The notes under the pieces: model-generated | What the model saw: only the letters and a program-made list of their open reading frames with translations | Told to the model about the DNA's origin: nothing | Databases searched by the model: none | Shown here: in pieces, positions 62,558-64,000 of the stretch | Layout of the letters: each line of letters begins with the position of its first letter | How positions within the stretch are numbered: position 1 is the first letter of the stretch | NCBI GenBank assembly: GCA_965237595.1 | Contig: CBDEFY010000007.1 | Span: 496,001 to 560,000 of the forward strand | Direction: 5' to 3' | Length of the DNA stretch: 64,000 nucleotides | Origin: UBA9611 sp965237595 | Lineage (GTDB): Bacteria > Chloroflexota > Dehalococcoidia > Lucifugimonadales > UBA3495 | Program-made: the position numbers and the translations under genes

Positions 62558-62760
62558 CCACCTTGCGACAGGTCGTCTTTGTGCCACCGGAAGAGCCGCA
62601 TCAGTTTGTATGAGAAACGTCGGTATAGTCCGCCTGAGTCCTCGGTTCGCTACGGACCCTCAATCAATCCACGGCCTTGGACCAATGACGCAAAATCGGC
62701 CCGGCGGATTCGAAAGATAGATTGTTCGGGGGTCCCCAACCACGAAAGGCCGGCCTTGCT

Positions 62761-62852
62761 CTAAGTCTGGAACTGGCTAATCTGGGCGTCCAGTTGTTCT
62801 TCTTTGTTGCGCATTTCCGCCAGGCCCAGCCGCAGTGTGGCCATCGCCTGAA
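62761..62852 (-). pseudogene. Inverted fragment of the coiled-coil gene
   Basis: Read on the minus strand it gives QAMATLRLGLAEMRNKEEQL and DAQISQFQT before a TAG, matching codons about 9-38 of the gene at 27151 (QAMGTLRLGLAEMRNKEEQL). The missing first codons are found in the other orientation at about 63311-63330. Confidence 0.8.
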
Positions 62853-63003
62853 TTTAGTGGAACACCGGCGGGCAACAATACACCGGGTGCTCTCAAAGCA
62901 GGCTAGCCAGGCGCCAGCCGAGCCTGGCTGATCCGTTCCAGTATCCTGCTTAACATTTCCCTGATTACCAGCACCTCGGCAAGCTGGAACACCAGCCTTG
63001 GTC

Positions 63004-63204
63004 AAGATGCCCGGGAGCGTCGACGGCAAGAAATTTCTGTCCCTGATGCGCACCGATCAGAACGTGGTGCTGGCGGGCGGACAGGACAAGATAAGCAATA
63101 ACATCTTCCGCATCGGCCACTTGGGCCACGTCACCAAGAATGACATAGACGAGGTTATGGTGGCGTTGAGCAAAGTGCTTCCCGAAGTGGGGTTTAAGCC
63201 GTAG
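63004..63204 (+). pseudogene. C-terminal fragment of an alanine-glyoxylate-type aminotransferase gene
   Basis: KMPGSVDGKKFLSLMRTDQN and IFRIGHLGHVTKNDIDEVMV match the last 66 residues of the gene at 25931-27040 (KMPESVDGKKFISMMRTEEN; IFRIGHLGHVTKEDITEVMV). The next ~125 bp are also similar to the spacer after that gene, and end in TCGCTATTTCTCAACTCGAG, equivalent to the start of the coiled-coil gene. No 5' part exists. A remnant of a duplicated locus. Confidence 0.85.
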
Positions 63205-63378
63205 GAATAAGTTCGCCCCGGTGGAATAATTAAGCCAACGAATGGTATCCGCCGGAGTAACGCTTACGTTACTCCGGCGTCATGTTTCCTGGCGGAATTC
63301 CGGAGATACATAAATCGCTATTTCTCAACTCGAGCCTGTATCTGGGTGCAACCGAATGGGAGTCCGAGTCAAAGTATC

Positions 63379-64000
63379 AAGTGGACCCCATCATCAGGAC
63401 AGCGGTGAGGCTAAAATAAGAGAGTCTACCGCTGGGGTGTCTCGTAAACCTTCATCCGATGGTAAGGCTCGTGGATGTTCCAGTAAACACCTTTGTGGGC
63501 TCACTGCATGGAACACCTGACCCGGTGACCGATAGCCCAGGGCTTGATGGGGCCGCTCTTGGTTGTAGAAGGCCAGATAAGCCCCAATCCCCTTTCTGGC
63601 CTCAGTCCCATTTTGGTATGCCTTCAGGTACACCTCCTCGTACTTGATGCTGCGCCACAGCCGTTCCACGAAGACGTTGTCCATGCACCGGCCCCTGCCG
63701 TCCATGCTCACTTGAACGCCTTGCGCCAGCAGCATGCTGGTGAAGGCCTCGCTGGTGAACTGGCTGCCCTGGTCGGTGTTGAAGATCTGTGGCCGACCCT
63801 TGCTCAAGGCCTCTTCCAGAGCCGCAACACAGAAGTCTACCTCCAGGGTGTTGGACAGCCGCCAGGCCAGCACGTAGCGGCTGTGCCAATCCATGATGGC
63901 CACCAAGTAGAGGAAACCCCGAGCCATGGGTATGTAGGTGATGTCGGTGGCCCACACCTGGTTGACCCGGTTGATCTCCAGCCCCCTGAGCAAGTACGGA
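63379..64000 (-). mobile_element. End of another IS3-family element, continuing past the window
   Basis: GTGGACCCCATCATCAGGAC with AATAAGAGAGTC beyond resembles the right inverted repeat of the element at 16.2-17.5 kb. Its OrfB is closely related. The other end lies outside the window. Confidence 0.85.
63394..64000 (-). CDS. IS3-family transposase OrfB, partial (5' end outside the window)
   Basis: About 200 residues: PYLLRGLEINRVNQVWATDI (first Asp), FNTDQGSQFTSEAF (second Asp), ERLWRSIKYEEVYLKAYQNG (Glu) and NQERPHQALGYRSPGQVFHA. Closely similar to OrfB at 16549 but not identical, so this is a diverged sister copy. The frame is open to the window edge, so the start lies beyond it. Confidence 0.9.
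   Translation of the reverse strand, partial: PYLLRGLEINRVNQVWATDITYIPMARGFLYLVAIMDWHSRYVLAWRLSNTLEVDFCVAALEEALSKGRPQIFNTDQGSQFTSEAFTSMLLAQGVQVSMDGRGRCMDNVFVERLWRSIKYEEVYLKAYQNGTEARKGIGAYLAFYNQERPHQALGYRSPGQVFHAVSPQRCLLEHPRALPSDEGLRDTPAVDSLILASPLS

Noticed and set aside
1..64000. tRNA or rRNA genes
   Set aside because: I saw no cloverleaf-type sequence with TTCRA and CCA-type ends nor rRNA signature in any intergenic region; a tRNA scan would be decisive.

Overview
The window reads as a chromosomal stretch from an uncultivated, GC-rich bacterium. The mix of genes suggests a Chloroflexota of the SAR202/Dehalococcoidia type: two luciferase-like flavin or F420-dependent oxidoreductases, an enolase-superfamily enzyme, an acetamidase/formamidase, NIPSNAP proteins, DUF1015, two enoyl-CoA hydratases, many lipoprotein solute receptors, and Pro/Thr-rich linkers. 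That placement is inference from gene content, because no rRNA or tRNA gene is visible. The organism very probably decodes UGA as selenocysteine: at least three genes read through an in-frame UGA in a redox motif, each followed at the expected distance by a bacterial SECIS-like hairpin.

Layout. 0-2.1 kb: a Pro/Thr-rich surface protein broken by two in-frame TAG codons. 2.4-9.9 kb: a 5'-3' exonuclease, an orphan peptide receptor, a PfkB-type kinase, two luciferase-like oxidoreductases and an acetamidase. 10.5-16 kb: a PadR regulator with arsM, an enolase-superfamily enzyme, two tandem NIPSNAP genes, GNAT, an HNH-like protein and a zinc alcohol dehydrogenase. 16.2-21.5 kb: an accessory island with one apparently intact IS3-family element, a second IS3-family element with a stop in its transposase, and an unusual two-gene cassette (ImmA/IrrE protease fused to a macro domain, then a P-loop kinase fused to a PurA/PurZ-like domain). 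The second IS truncates the cassette. 21.8-25.6 kb: UvrD/PcrA helicase, an isochorismatase-fold hydrolase and a frameshifted Crp/Fnr regulator.

25.9-32.2 kb: an alanine-glyoxylate-type aminotransferase, a coiled-coil protein and a complete general amino-acid ABC transporter (receptor, two permeases, ATPase). 32.3-41.8 kb: DUF1015, then an arginine block (argJ, argB, a UPF0182 membrane protein, argD, a hicBA pair with broken hicA, argG). 42-46 kb: aminotransferase, cupin, acyl-CoA dehydrogenase, and a HIT/YqeK pair that may both act on dinucleoside polyphosphates. 46.0-46.8 kb: a small selenoprotein and a decayed paralog. 46.8-51.5 kb: DoxX, two enoyl-CoA hydratases, a Cys-rich HTH protein behind a promoter carrying a LexA-like box, and a 14-repeat LRR protein. 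51.8-59.5 kb: a complete peptide ABC transporter with its receptor and a decayed receptor copy. 59.9-62.4 kb: a redox/zinc cluster of three small CxxC/HxxC proteins in tandem 385-bp units, an Rdx-type (CxxU) selenoprotein and a DsbA/FrnE-like (UxxC) selenoprotein. 62.4-64 kb: debris of a duplicated and partly inverted aminotransferase/coiled-coil locus and the end of another IS3-family copy.

Several genes differ from an intact frame by one nucleotide (crp, the ImmA-macro gene, hicA, the second small selenoprotein). This may be real decay or consensus error in a metagenomic contig; read mapping would separate the two. Repeats include four copies of a 31-bp perfect palindrome and several copies of a MITE-like element with AACATGAGTCAT-type ends.
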